Part shown: positions 23,960 through 36,479 of the stretch, one piece after another
Position numbering within the stretch: the stretch's first letter is position 1
How the letters are laid out: each line of letters starts with the position of its first letter
Assembly: GCF_004027225.2 (NCBI RefSeq)
Contig: NC_044290.2
Coordinates: forward strand, 11,300,906 to 11,364,905
Length of the DNA: 64,000 nt
Direction: 5' to 3'
Source of the DNA: Strigops habroptila
Lineage: Eukaryota > Chordata > Aves > Psittaciformes > Psittacidae
Notes under the pieces: generated by a model
Told to the model about the DNA's origin: nothing
The model's input: the letters and a program-made list of their open reading frames with translations, nothing else
Database searches by the model: none
Made by a program: the position numbers and the translations under genes

Positions 23960-24106
23960 CTGCCCCATCCCTGGCAGTGTTCAAGGCCAGGTTGGACACA
24001 GGGGCTTGGAGCAACCTGCTCTAGTGGAAGGTGTCCCTGTCCATGGCAGGGGGTTGGAACTGAGTGAGCTTTAAGGTCCCTCCCAAACCAAACCACTCTG
24101 TGATCT
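23960..24106 (+). mobile_element. CR1 LINE 3' end, young type
   Basis: A plus-strand copy truncated at TGCCCCATCCCTGGCAGTGT. It continues through TTGGACACAGGGGCTTGGAG and AACTGAGTGAGCTTTAAGGT to a minimal tail, ACTCTGTGATC. It inserted about 30 bp from the CpG-rich segment at 23688-23930. Confidence 0.96.
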
Positions 24107-26583
24107 CACCCCAAGCCTGATCTGAAGCTTTAAGGCTCCCCAGTCACCCCCCAGGTTGTAGACCCCACCACAGGAAGCCTATAAGCTGCAACTTCATGAG
24201 AGCATCAAGCAGAGCAAGACCCAGTGACACAGTGAGAGCAGCCACCAGCGCTGCAGGCAGGGTCTGCACCAAGGCTTGAGAGTCAGGTTATTGCTGGGGA
24301 AGTCATTGCTGAAAAAGTAGATCTAAGGAAAAAAAAGGAGGTGGGGAGGCAGAGGTGCATTTCCAGTCAGCACTAGGAGCACACCAGTAAGGAGGTTACA
24401 TGAGAGCAGTATCAGGAGAGCTCTGGACCATGCAGCTCGGTCACATCAAGCACAGGCAGTGTCCCCCTCTCCAGTCCCCCATCTGGCAATAGAACAGCGT
24501 GACTCAACGGGTGACTCACCGACCTCAAACCAAGCCAGTGATGAAGCATTTTGTTCAATCAAGCTTTAGATTATCCCAAGCTCCTAAAACCCCTTGCAAG
24601 GACAGGCACTGAACCCCACGCCAGGCTCAGGACCCCATCGCACCCCACAGCCCCGGTGGCCCTGGTGTGGTGCCAGCAGCAGCCGGGTGCATCTGAGTCA
24701 CAGCTCAGGCTCACCTGCTCAAACACTGGGAACGTCATTCCCCACAAGATGCTGTTGCCAAAACTGTGGCTTGGCCTCTCCCAAGAGACAGGAGGAAAAC
24801 CCAGCCGGGCACAGAGGGTGGGTACACGGGGGCCAAGCCAGCCCCACACACCCAGGGCAGGGTAGAAAGGTGGCACTTGGAGCTATCACCCACATGGCAT
24901 CGTGATGGTGATATGGGGTGCACAGACACAAAGCTGCTGGGGTGTTAAGAGGAGACACACAGAGAGGAGGGAGAGACCCAGAGCCAAGCCCAGCGTCATC
25001 TCTCATACAGCTAATCAGTGCACTCAAGCAGCACAGGAATTTTATCACTTTAAGACAATTCCAGGCAGGTTTCTCCTCGTTCATCCTGCTGTTTATCAAA
25101 CACACAGGCAGGCCAGCCCTGCCTGGCCAGCAGAGCACAGGCATGTCCGCTCTCCTCCAGTTCATGGGGGAGTTTGGGTGATCCATGCTGTGAGCTGGCA
25201 GCAGCACCCAGCTGAAACACGGCTGTCCTGCAGGTAAAGCTGCTCCCTCAGCTTATTCAGTGTTACCACATTTTCTCCAACCTCTACAATTTCCAGCTAG
25301 TGGCTACCATGGATCTATAAGCACCAGATCCCAGTCCCAAGCTGGGCAATTTTTGGCAAAAGAGGCGAAAAAACCCATTTAGAGCCAAGAATGCAGCTTT
25401 GAAAGCCAGGCAGCTGATGCCCCAAGCTGCACAGTCCTCAGCATCTCCCCACTGTAGCAGCACAGGTCCGGCCATGGGCTGTTTGCAGTGAAGCCCTGGG
25501 TACTACCCACCAGCTGAGACCCAAGTCAGGGTCACTGCAGCTTGGTGACACCCTGTAGCCTTGAGAAACACCAGGAGGTCTCTTTGGGAAAGATCTTGCC
25601 ATCCCTATTGTAGTCCATGTCCTAAGGATGGTCACCCAAATGCCAGGTCCAGCTGCTGCGGATCAGAGCCTGGGAACTCAAACACTCCTGTGCTCTATAA
25701 ATCAAGACCTGCAGGCCTTCTCCAGTGCATCTCACCTGCTGACCCTTCCCAGATAGTTCTGACACAACTGCTGATTTAGCAAGAGGGAGATTGATGCTCT
25801 TTAGCAGGTTGGATTACAGGTGGATTAACAATGATAACACTTCTGATACCTGGCTCTTCAGCAGCCCAGTGCCACAAGGTCAGCCATAAAGAGCTAGAAT
25901 ATCACCAGTCTTTATGATAACCTAACATACCTGGTTCTCTGCCAAGAAGAGATATGAGCATCTCAACAGCAAAAACAGATGGGCCAAAGCACCTTCACAG
26001 TCCTCTGACCTGCTAGATAAGGTTTGGCCAAGAGCAGCCTGTTGGGAAGGGAAAAGCTCTGCAAGACAGTGCACTTGCACACAAAGCTCTGCACCTCTCC
26101 AAAGTACTGCCTGGGTGCTCTTACACCATCCAGACACACACACAGGTTGGCTGTCCACGACTAAGGGGAAGCTACAGACCTTCCCCAGACAGACAGAAAT
26201 CTCAAGAGGCACTAGTTGCTCACTCTGCTCCAAGGCTGGAGCCAGACCCTGCATTTCTCCATCCTGCACAGAGCAGTTTTCCTTCTGTGCTTGAACAACA
26301 AGCAACAAAAATGACTCTCAAAACACAGTTTGTTCTGAAAACAAAGCATTCCTCACTGCTCCTCAGAGCTGCACAGCGCAGAGAGCCCCAGATCGAGGAC
26401 TCCCTCCAGTTAAAACAAGCCACGAGCCCGGGTGCCAGCCACCAGCAGGTCCTCCCCTTGGCTCTCACCCTCACCTGCCATTCAGAAAAACCAGCGAAGA
26501 AGAGGATTTGTTAGCTCCAGTCGGGCCCATTCCTGTCCAACAGGTTTGCTCTCCTGTCCCACATTGTTACTGTTCCCATGCAA
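24107..26583. other. Unannotated DNA with one exon-like segment
   Basis: No gene or dispersed repeat recognised. Mutually overlapping frames at 24551-25237 on both strands reach 162 codons, none with a recognisable domain. The exon-like segment at 25161-25233 is listed separately. Confidence 0.55.
25161..25233 (+). other. Candidate 73-nt exon (splice-site based)
   Basis: The acceptor GTCCGCTCTCCTCCAG is followed by 73 nt and the donor CTGCAG|GTAAAG. One frame is open throughout (HGGVWVIHAVSWQQHPAETR), and the other two contain stops. No protein family is recognised, and no neighbouring exon is linked to it. Confidence 0.15.
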
Positions 26584-26595
26584 CCCCCCCCCCCC
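26584..26595 (+). repeat. Poly(C) run, 12 nt
   Basis: Twelve consecutive C residues between CAA and GTAGG; a slippage-prone homopolymer. Confidence 0.95.
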
Positions 26596-28422
26596 GTAGG
26601 CATATTGGGGCACGTCCGGAAACGATTACCATCAGCTACAATAATGTTCGAGCAGCTCCAGAGCCCAGCCAATGCAGAAAAACACCCTGTTCCTTCAGTT
26701 TATGAATGAGTAAACCCTTATGCTTTCTATAAACGTCAAGATAAATTACCTGTGGGCATTCCCCTCTCAGCACAAACAACCACATTACTGCTGCAGTTTT
26801 TTAATGGAGACATCAACCTCAATTACTTTCTTTCCCTGCGGAGGTGGGGGGGGATATATCAAAGGAGGGGGCAATGATCATGGCCAGAGCTCCAAAGGTT
26901 TCACCTTCCTCACCTCACCTGCAAGCCTCCCAAAGGCAAAAAGCCTGTGTGGCCATTCACAGAGCTGCCTTGTGGGGGTCACAGGTCTCTAGTTTTAGCA
27001 GTGCCCTCCAGGAGGAAGAAGGGCAGTCCAGAGAGCAGCGAAAAGGGAGGACAACCAGGGGCTTCATCATCCCATGGCTTCATCATCCCATTCACTGCAC
27101 CCAAGTGGAGGGCTCCTCTTCAGGTGGCTCCAGGGGGACATCAAGGCACTGTGACCATCAGCAAGGTTGCAGGAATAGCTTAGCATGCCTCCAGCATGCG
27201 GCGCTGCAGACATCAGCCATCACCTCCACACCATCCCCTCCTGCATCCATCACCATACTGGCCACTGGCCTAGGACTGGGGAGGGGATCCACAGGTTTGA
27301 GCTTTGGGAAAACCCTTAGAGCTGTCACCTCTTTTCCCACTGCAGGAACCAGGCTGCTCAGTGCCGCATGAGAAGCCTCATGTCCCAGCAAAGAGCCACT
27401 GAACCAAGGGGGACAGGGGTCATTCCACACTGCTGCTCTCCTTCCCCTCCCTCTGGAGCTCCGTTTTCCAAAACGCACTTGGAAGAGCAGCAGCTCCTTT
27501 CCCAAACATGATTCACCTCCTTTCAGCATTGATAAGACACGTCTAAAAATACACTGAGATAATGATCTCTGAGACACAGGTGTTGGCCTTTCTGGCACAG
27601 CAAGAGAACAACAGGGAAATAACCAGACCTTGTGTTCATTTTGTGAACCCACATTTTTGATTTAGGACCTGGGTATGGAAAGACAGTCACAGATACGCCA
27701 GCGGTCCCTGCCCAGGGGCTGCCTATAGCCTGCAGGACAGCACCAAATGTGCCTCAAATCCCTGCGTTTCTCAGAGCTGGGGGTGAAGAAGAGCTGGGAC
27801 ACATGCGAGGCCTCTATATGCTGGTATCCCCACAGAAACCCCCTGAGTCTTGTGGCATGTGTCCCCATCATACCAATGCAGCAGCACCTCTGCTATGGGA
27901 GCAGCACATGTAGCAGTGACACTGACTTTGCCAGGCTGGTGACAGATGCCATTCACTGTGCACAGCCTCAAGGGAGGGCAGTGAGGACTCAGAGCACATT
28001 GTCTCAACCAGGGTACCCAGGGGCTGCGACTGCTGAGCTGTGCAGAACCTCCGGATGGATCCCCATGGACACAATCCCGGCAAGGGGAAGGGGCCTGGGA
28101 AGAAAACAAACCCCCTCCAACTCCATAAGCTTCCTTCAGGCCCTGACTTGTCAGGCAGGCTTGCTTTGGTGCTGTAGCTTATCCAAACATCTTCATCTCT
28201 TTCATAAATTCAATCCCTCCTTATCAGCCATCAGGAGGAAATGCAGGAGCTTTAGCGACTCAAGTGTGGGGAAGAGCCCAGCTTTGATTAACCCACTTCA
28301 CTCCCCGGAGGTCACTCACAGTTCAATCATTGTGGATTCACATGTTCCCAATCACGTACTTGGAACTGGGGCTGGAGGTGAGAGTTTTCTTTGCATTAAC
28401 AAGAGAGCAGGAGCAGAGAGAA
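26596..28422. other. Unannotated DNA
   Basis: No gene recognised. A 16-bp perfect tandem duplication (GGCTTCATCATCCCAT, twice) lies at 27060-27091. Frames of 241 codons (27747-28472 +) and 175 codons (26844-27371 +) have no recognisable domain. Confidence 0.55.
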
Positions 28423-28432
28423 GGGGGGGGGG
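28423..28432 (+). repeat. Poly(G) run, 10 nt
   Basis: Ten consecutive G residues after a purine-rich stretch (GAGCAGAGAGAA). Confidence 0.95.
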
Positions 28433-28890
28433 AATCTGCAAATATTCATTTCAGAGCTGCCAGTTCCCATGACTAATAGGAGGCTGTCAAACACCAGCAG
28501 CTCTCCTTAAAGCCTCAGCTCCTGGAGCTACGGGAATAAACAATAACCTCAGCTTTAGGATTTGGGGTTTTAAAAGTGACATTTCTGTAACCACAGGCTG
28601 CCAGGACCATTTTTGCTCCTGGTACACACCCCACAGGCTGACATTTAAAGGTCAGTCAAAAACTCCGCCAGATCACCTTTAAAATGAAGTTGCATCACTC
28701 TTACATACTCATCACATACCTATTAAAGCATGTGGAGCTGGATAACTTGGTGGGGAAGCATGTTTGCTCCTGCGGCCAAGCCAGCACCCATGGAGCAGTG
28801 ATGGTATTTGCAAAGGGCACACATTCAGTAGGAAGCTCCCAAGGCTTTGATTTCCTACATTGGAGCTGATGTTCTCTCCCTGGTGTACAG

Positions 28891-29027
28891 AAAACCACCT
28901 CGGGATTCGTGTCATTCACCAGGTGAGGTTTCAAAATGCAAATCTCAGTTTGCAACCTGGGTAGTGATTTGTGTTTTGGCAGTTCTCAACATGGGGCAAC
29001 ACGCAAGCACCCACTGGAGAGACAAAG
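28891..29027 (+). other. Two adjacent exon-like segments (32 and 45 nt)
   Basis: Segment A (28891-28922) follows the acceptor TTCTCTCCCTGGTGTACAG, reads KTTSGFVSFT in one frame, and ends at the donor CACCAG|GTGAGG. Segment B (28983-29027) follows the acceptor GATTTGTGTTTTGGCAG and ends at the donor ACAAAG|GTAGGG. If A and B are joined the frame stays open (SSQHGATRKHPLERQ follows). The intervening 60 bp would be a very short intron for a bird, which argues against splicing both. No family is recognised. Confidence 0.15.
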
Positions 29028-29244
29028 GTAGGGAGAAAGGTGCTTCTGAAGGGGAAAAAAGTCATTGTTTTTGCTAAGACCATGTGGGGAAGCAGCTAGA
29101 CCCATCATACTGCTGCTCCTGGGGACAGGGCACAGCAAACAGGCCTATTTAACGACGCATTAACAGGCGGCAGCGTCGGTGCGGGGAGGCACATTTCCCA
29201 CACCCAGACATCCTGGCAGGACCCAGCTCAAAACCCAGCCTTCC

Positions 29245-29345
29245 AGGATGCGGAGAGAGGGACAATACGACCTGCCCAAGGGCAAACAGGAGCCTGGGGC
29301 AGTGGAAATGTTGATGCTGGTGTTCTCTTTGTCACAGCACTTTGT
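29245..29345 (+). mobile_element. Possible MIR-like SINE remnant
   Basis: CGACCTGCCCAAGGGCAAAC resembles the MIR 'gacttgcccaaggtcacac' block, and CCTGGGGCAGTGGAAATG resembles the following 'agtggcagagc' block. A plausible 3' portion follows. Divergence is high and the match is short, so this is tentative. Confidence 0.3.
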
Positions 29346-30892
29346 CACCTCAGCATCTTCCTCCCACAGCTTTGCCCTAAGCAGCAGCTGCTTGTATTTG
29401 CACATCCCCAGCATTACCTGTGGGCAAAATCCCAGCTGCTGACTTGGGGCTGTCTGGCTCCATGGAGCATTGTGGGACACTTCCCACTGCTCTGTTACCA
29501 CTGCATGTCCCACTACTCCAATCCAGGATGTGGAAATGAAGTACTTTCCCCACCAGCATCTGCTCAGTCTCCAAAATCCCCATCCTCCCAACCAACATCC
29601 TCCTCCTTGCAGTCTTTATGGCTACTTGACTTGATCTAACCCTACATTACAGGGAGACAGGGTCACCATGGGAGAGCTTCTGAATTAATTACACACTTCT
29701 CTCCCAGAAAGAGCCGATCTCCCATTCCCAGCACCCTCAGCACTAGAAAGTTCATTTTCCCATACTGTTGCATAGATGAGGAAGGGGCAGGTTTTCCCCA
29801 AAAGCATTCCGATCAGTCCAAGATATTAAAGAGACTGACATTCCCTCTGAAAACAGAATGGAAAGTGCAAGGAGGAGCTGAGCCCTCTCTGACAGTGCTT
29901 GTTGGTAAACCCAGTGCTGGGTGGAAACACAGCTGGGAGAATAAGCAAGCAGCAGGCTGCAGATGAAACCAGCCTGCTCATTTCCACAACCAGCTCTAAT
30001 AGACCACAGAAAGATTTCCTTGGGGAACAGGGAGCAAACATCACCCGAGGCACCTCAAACTGTACAGCAGAAGGATACCTCAGAACAGCAGAGCTGGGCT
30101 GGATTAGATGGCCAGATAGGTCTTTCCCCAGATTTAATCTTTTTAATTCCTTGTCATTCCCACAATAATGCTCTGTGTTTTTAATTAAGCAAACCACAAT
30201 ATCATTTCAAGGAGACGCAGGAACAAAGGGCTGGCTTGCTGGCAGCAGAGCTGACGTGTGTTTCCAGCACCCAGTTGGATGGTGATGCTGGAGACACAAG
30301 TTGCTGAAAACCTGGCAGCCAGCTTTTCCAGAAGGACTTTTCCCTATTGCCCACATACTCCTGCCTGCAAGTTCCTCTGCATCAGCCTTGGGAAGCTGAG
30401 AGCAACTCAGTGAAGGCCAGTGGCGGCATCTCACAGTTCTAAAGTGAGCTCCAAGACACCCTGCATCGCATTTAAGGTTCTTTTTAGGTTGGTTGGGTTT
30501 TTTAAGTCACCTTTGCTTAATTTAATGACTGCAAGAAAGTATGCAATTAACAACATATGAGGAAAGCATCTGCAGGTCAAAGAGATGCTCCCTGAGCAAC
30601 CCAGGTTGGAAGCCATCAGGAGCATCAGCATGCACACAGCGCTGAAGGAAGCCAAGCAGTCCTCTGGGCTTCTCCATCAGTCAGGAGCAATGCAGGGATC
30701 TGGGGTTCAGCAGCACCTTCACCTCCTGCATACACCTCAGACACCAAGAAGGACCCATCCCACAGCCTGGCAGGTAGCACCCCACTATTGCTTCCCCTAA
30801 AGAGCCATCCAACCTTCACCTTTCTCATCCCAAACCCCTTCATCCTATCAGAAGGGCATGACGTTTTCAAAATCCCTGTTTTTCTTAATAAA
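29346..30892. other. Unannotated DNA
   Basis: No gene recognised. A short CR1-like phrase (GGCTGGATTAGATGGCC, about 30093-30110) could be a very old CR1 3' end but is too short to call. CATAGATGAGGAAGGGGCAG near 29772 vaguely resembles MIR. Confidence 0.5.
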
Positions 30893-30909
30893 GGGGGGGG
30901 GGGGGGGGG
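30893..30909 (+). repeat. Poly(G) run, 17 nt
   Basis: Seventeen consecutive G residues, the longest G run in the window. It is unstable by slippage and could form a G-quadruplex on the plus strand; assembly length errors are common in such runs. Confidence 0.95.
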
Positions 30910-33047
30910 AAAGTCCAGAAACATTTCTTCATTCTTCAGGAATGATTAATTATCTGCCTTGGTAGAGTGTAAAATACCTCACTAGTGCTGTAGGCTGGGC
31001 TGAGTTATTGAGTGAGAGGCTCCGAAAGCTCCCCCCGCCTCTAGATTACACAGCAAGCTGAAATTAAAGCACAGGCAGCTGAAAGGTAAAAGGCACAAAC
31101 ACCCCTTTTGTAGAGGAAAGGGTTTGGGGACTTGCACTGTAACAAGGGGCCAGCTTCTGAAAATAAAAGCAGTTCTTAATAATCCACAATTAAAGCCCGT
31201 GATGGCTGTGTCAGCAGAAACACCTTGCTTGAAACTGGGTTAGGTCCCTCATATATGTCCCCAGGCACCAGCACAGAGCAGATTTCCAGACCCAACCTGC
31301 TCCCCAGGTATGCTCCAGCACCAGCTGCCATCACACCAAGAGGGGAGGATGTTTCCCACCTCCTGGCACTCAAGGGGTGGGATAAGGGTGCTACCCATAA
31401 GGAGGATGTTAAAACAAGCATTTTTAAAGCATAAATGCAAGATTCAGTGGTCTGGGAAGTCAGGCTTGCATTGGGTCATGGCACTTGCTCCCCTGCAGCA
31501 GTTTTCAACAAGATGTGCTTCAAAAAGACGATGAGGTGGTCTCTCCCTTTCCTTTCCCTGGAATCACTGGCTGAGGCCCCAGCAGCACTGCCCATTGCCT
31601 TCACCCCAGCACTGCTCAAACAGCTGCAGGAGTCTCAAATAGGTGGCTATTTGAGTTATTTCTTCTGCAGAAGGACTCCCAGACCTCCTGACTGCACAGA
31701 AAACAACGCAGTTCAAATTTAACCTTAAACCCCAGAAGCTAAACGAAGAGAACCTCAAAGTATATTACTGGGTTAGTTGGGTTTCTTCTTTAAGACATCG
31801 TGGTTTGGAGTTCCTGGTCTGGGATTTGCACATACAAGAGCCCAGCAGCACTCCTCAGGCTGTGCCAGGGGAGATTGCTCAAGCACATGGAGATGCAGCT
31901 CAAGGGCATGCCCAACCTGTCCCCAAAGGGTGACAGCCCAGCATGGAAACTCACAGCAGCACATGGATAACAAAGGCAAAGGCTCAGAGTAAAGCCTTGT
32001 GCTGGGCGGGAACCAGGATCCAAGAGATGGACATTTCTCAGAGGAGGAAAGAGGTTTCTCCATCAGGATCCAGGAGTCGTAGGAAAGATGCTTCATGGGG
32101 GAACATCATTGCACAGAAAGACCAGACGTCTGCAGGGAAGGCACAGCCATCACACAGACCATGCCCATCCCCGCTCCGTCCTGCACATCCCACCACGGAC
32201 TTGCTTCCAACACAAATCCTGTCAGTGGTCCTGAGCAACCTGAGCAGCAGAGGCCAAGGACCAAAAAGAGCCAGATAAATTAGGTTAGAGGTATTCCCTT
32301 CATTCCCAGAACAGAACCAGTGACACTCTCTGCGCTGCACACCTGAGTCCCTCCGGGAAAGGAGTGGGATTGCATAGAGACCGTGAAAGCACCTACAGTG
32401 AGTGATTCTAAGGAAATGTGCATTGGTAGCAAAACACACCAGTGCCCAAGCAAACAGCGGCTGGTGAAGAATGTGCTGCCCCTGCCAGCACCGCATGGGG
32501 CGAGTGGAGACGGGGCTCCAGGGCTGTCAAAAATCACCTTCCACCAGATCCTCTGCAGCATTCACAGTCCCCTCCCACACGCTCCTGCCCTTATCCAAAG
32601 CCTTCCTTGCCAGGCTTTGCAGGATTTGGCCTCAACATCTCCTCCACCCCTGGGTCCCCTTGCCAAAGCCTCAGACAGAGTGGGAGGTGGTATTTCCACC
32701 AGGATCCTGCTGCTCCCATCCTCCCTGCAGCCCAGTAGGAATAGAGCTGTGGGAATATTGGGGTTGGGAGAAGGCAGCATGGTCAGTGGACCACTAACCC
32801 CAGATGTCCTGAAAAATGCCAGTGCCACCAAACAGCATGTCCTCAAGCACTGGCAAGAGGGAAAATCCAATTTGGGAAGATACAGGCTGTACTTCATCAG
32901 CAGGTCATTATGAGACACTGATAAGAAGGTTGCAATGAATTATTGCATCCTTGGGATCTTTTATTTTCTCTGCCAGACCAGAACACCCTACTTCACACAG
33001 AAAGATAGGACCCCACACCCTGTACGTTACCATGGGTAGCCTGCAGA
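30910..33047. other. Unannotated DNA
   Basis: No gene or dispersed repeat recognised. Frames of up to 176 codons (32383-32913, +) have no recognisable domain. Confidence 0.55.
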
Positions 33048-33080
33048 CCTTCTAAACCAAACTATTCTGTGATTCTATGA
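33048..33080 (+). mobile_element. CR1 LINE extreme 3' tail
   Basis: ACCTTCTAAACCAAACTATT followed by CTGTGATTCTATGA matches the last 30 or so bases of CR1, including one intact terminal octamer. Only the extreme end is present. Confidence 0.7.
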
Positions 33081-33353
33081 CACTTGTGAAGGAGGAGGCT
33101 GGGTGACAGTTACACTAAGAGCACAAGGCAACGTGCAAAACTTCAGGACAAGGAATCCCAAAGGTCATACTAGTTTGCAAAGAACAGATTCACAATGGGA
33201 GGTGCACCAGAGCACAAGGTTGAAGCCATCACAAGGACCATTGGCACCCAGAGAGATCCTTTCCTCAACAAACACAGAGCAATCCGAGGAGCCAGGACTC
33301 ACTGATGCCTCAACTTTTTAGGGTGTCTGGAACTAATTTTATATTTTCCAGAT

Positions 33354-33387
33354 TATTTGCTAGAAGCAAATAATTTGCTAGAAGCAG
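33354..33387 (+). repeat. 17-bp imperfect tandem duplication
   Basis: TATTTGCTAGAAGCAAA (33354-33370) is followed directly by TAATTTGCTAGAAGCAG (33371-33387), a two-copy local duplication. Confidence 0.9.
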
Positions 33388-33400
33388 CTCTTTCATTTGG

Positions 33401-33525
33401 GTTCCATAGAACAGTTTGGGTAGGAAGGGACCTTAAAACTCATCCAGTTCCAACCCCCTGCCACAGGCAGGGACACCTTCCACTAGAGCAGGTTGCTCCA
33501 AGCCCCATCCAACCTGGCCTTGAAT
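33401..33525 (-). mobile_element. CR1 LINE 3' end
   Basis: A minus-strand copy. The plus strand reads TTCCATAGAACAGTTTGGGT (tail side), AGGAAGGGACCTTAAAACTC, ACCTTCCACTAGAGCAGGTT and CAAGCCCCATCCAACCTGGC, breaking off after CCTTGAA. It has the 'ggacggggctt'-like short form at the diagnostic site, not the 'ggacacaggggctt' form. Confidence 0.96.
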
Positions 33526-36470
33526 AATGTTTAATAACATTTAATCATGTCCACATTGTGCAGCAGCTTCAGAGCAGCCCAGAGCTCACTGGCCTCCTTG
33601 GGACACAAGTCACTTCCAACCAAACCATCCCTTTGCCTGGATCCCACCCTCTCCAGAACAGCACCCAGTGGCAAGCAGAGCACTCCCTAGCAGCTCTGAG
33701 CAGGGAAAGGCTGAGGACCCCATCCCTGCCCCATCCCAGGACCCAGCACCCGCTGCCGGAGGCCGGGACAGCCGGCGCCTGGTGCTGCCCTAAGCCCATC
33801 ATGTGCACAGGCCTGATGCCAGCGGCAGCCACTGCACCGCCTCCCCTCTCCAAATCAGATTAAACCCCCCGAGCCGCCAAGGCCATGCAGGTTGTGTCAC
33901 TGTAATTAAATCAGATTTACCCCCCTGCTCCCACCCTCTCCCCTTTCCCAAAAGGAATTCTAATGACCTCACGAGGCTGGGCAGGGGGAAGGGCTGCCTG
34001 CATCGCACCAGCCTGTGGAAAGAAGGGAAACCAGGAAATGCAGCACTTAATTCTCCACTTCTAATAATCCTCCACAGGAGCTAAAAACACCCAGCTGGGT
34101 GCAGGACTCATGGCACTGTTCCCTCACCAACACAGGCAGTGCTGGCTATGGCCAAGCCAGGGTTTGATTGCCAGCAGAGCATCACTGGCTTCACTTTGGG
34201 ATACAGGGTGATGCAGACTGGGATGCAAAGCAAGGTGGGGGCTTGGTCCTGGTTCGCATACACCATCCGCTACTCCTGCCCCAGACAGCAGCGTTCCCAT
34301 CTCCACGCAGCACACACAGAGCTATTTAAGCCTTCGTGGCCAATTCACACCCAGCTCAAATTGCTCAAGACCAAAAGGCAATTACAGGTTTGGTTTTGTT
34401 GTTTTCTGATGGCGGGTTAGATGGATCACATTCCAGAAACCACCAGTGCTACTTTTCCAAAGCAAATGTTGGTACAGGGCAGGGAGAGCTGGAGCAGCAG
34501 ATCTGGCTCGTGAGGACGCAGACACACACGGTTCCTGGCAAAGGAGCTATTTCTAAAGTGTAGCCTAAACCACCCTGTGCACGTAGGGACCTCACTTTGC
34601 CACTATTGCAGAACAGAGGCCCTGAGTTTTCTGCTGGTATCACCAGGTGACTGTAAAGACAGAGGGTTTCTTTTCCTTTCCTGGGATGAGAAACACAGAG
34701 CCAGGGTCCTGCTGCCTAGTTGATCTCCAGCAGAGCTTTGGACTTGTTCTTGCTGCAACCACCTAGATGTGGACAGAGCTGAGACCAAAAGCAAGAGCGA
34801 GACCAGAGGCATAAGCGTCCTGCCCTATCCCATAGCCTCACTGGTGGGTCAGAAAAGCCCAGTCCTGATGAGAACTAAGAGCCAAGTCTCCTCCTTCCTT
34901 CTGCTCCTCACCAACACAACTGTGCTGGCAAAGCACAAGTGCAGACCAGACTCAGAGCCTCAAGGGTTATCTCAGTCCCATACCTCCATCTCCTGTGGCA
35001 TTGACTGTGAGGGGACATCGCTGCCCTCCTGCAGGCAACAGGGGTCTCACCAGCACGGGCTACCCCAGCTCAAGCTCTTCCAGGCAGCCACCAAAGCTTT
35101 ATTTTCAGTCTGAGAGCAGTGAACAGGTCAGAGAGGAAGAACAAAGTGTGCTCTGAACTGCCTGGGGAGGTGGTGGTGGGAATTACACTAATTAACATTT
35201 GAATATGCATTTGGCTGTATTTTTAGCCTACAACAAGGAGATAAGTTTGGTTTTCTCACTGTTCTTTCAACATGTGAACCCAAACCCACAATACAAACTG
35301 GCCATCACCACCATAACCACAGGAGCATCCTCCCCTCACCGCAGGGAAACATTCCTCCATGCATTTCCACACCAGCAGCACACACCCACGTCCCCAGGAG
35401 CGGGAAGCCAGCCTTCAAATTACAGCAATTAACATTAAGTGTATTAATAGATGAGTCTGGTTTTCCCAACAGGATAACCTGCAGGGGCTTGTTGGCAGAA
35501 CCGGGAGCCCTTTTTGCAGCAGATGGGTGAATTGTTGGCATTGCAGGATGAGACCATGGGGAGCTCTGGAGGTCCTGGGAGCACATCCTGCCTCAGTGCA
35601 GGGAAAGCTGGAAGGAACCATCATAGTCCTTCTCTGTCCCAGAGCACCCAGGAAGCATCAGCTCCTGCAAAGCCATGAACCCAGGGAACTGAAGCTGCAT
35701 TTCCAGCATGCAGATATCCACAGGGATATCTCCTCATCCCACTCCAGCTGTTTCTCTCCAGTCTGGGAAGGTTTTTTCTATTATTTCAAGGTGCAGAGTA
35801 GATGTAGGTAAAAAAGGAGCCATTTACTCCAAGCCCTGCCCTTCCTCATCCCTTTCCAAATACTTCACAGCCTGTTTTCCTTTTCCAATCAAGAAAGAAA
35901 AAGCTCAGTGAGCAAGACCAGACACAGGGAGAGGAAACCGCAGTTTACTTCACCTTCCAAGGCAAATTATGCCACCTATTATGCAAGCCACCCAGTCCCA
36001 TTAATGGTTGCATGTGAACAATGGGGTAATTTCACCTTCCCTGGAGCACTTACGAGCTTTCGCACCACAAACCCATGAGCAGCTTCTTCACGCAGCCAAC
36101 ACTGTGCAGATCTCTACCACACGAAGGGGAATTAAGGCAGGAGTTTAAGGGAATACCTGAAATACATCCCAAAGGAGTTTCCCTGCAGCCGGTAACTCAC
36201 CATCCCGCCTGCAAGCATCCAGGTTGGCATTCCCCATCTCATCCCTCAGGCCACCTTGGATCTGCCACCACCCGGGCTGGTCCCCTCCTCAGCTGGGCTC
36301 TTAGAGCTCCCCAGCGCCCAGACGATAATATCACATTTTATATGGAAAACACTAAAATGGGCTCACACCTTTTAAAAAGATATTTCCACCTCACTTTTAC
36401 AGCCAGGCCCTGCCTTTGCCTCCCCCTCCCCACCAGGCTTCACTATCAGGCCTCTTAAGCCTGTTTTAAG
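33526..36470. other. Unannotated DNA
   Basis: No gene or dispersed repeat recognised. A CpG-enriched patch lies at 33750-33870 (GCCGGAGGCCGGGACAGCCG) without clear promoter motifs. A short hairpin (AGATATCC, 4-nt loop, GGATATCT) lies at 35712-35731. Confidence 0.5.
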
Positions 36471-36479
36471 TGAAAAAAC

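Noticed and set aside
28322..28376. Exon ending at GGCTGGAG|GTGAGA
   Set aside because: The only acceptor (GGTCACTCACAG) lacks a pyrimidine tract.
30085..30150. GGCTGGATTAGATGGCC as an ancient CR1 3' end
   Set aside because: Too short and diverged; no tail octamers follow.
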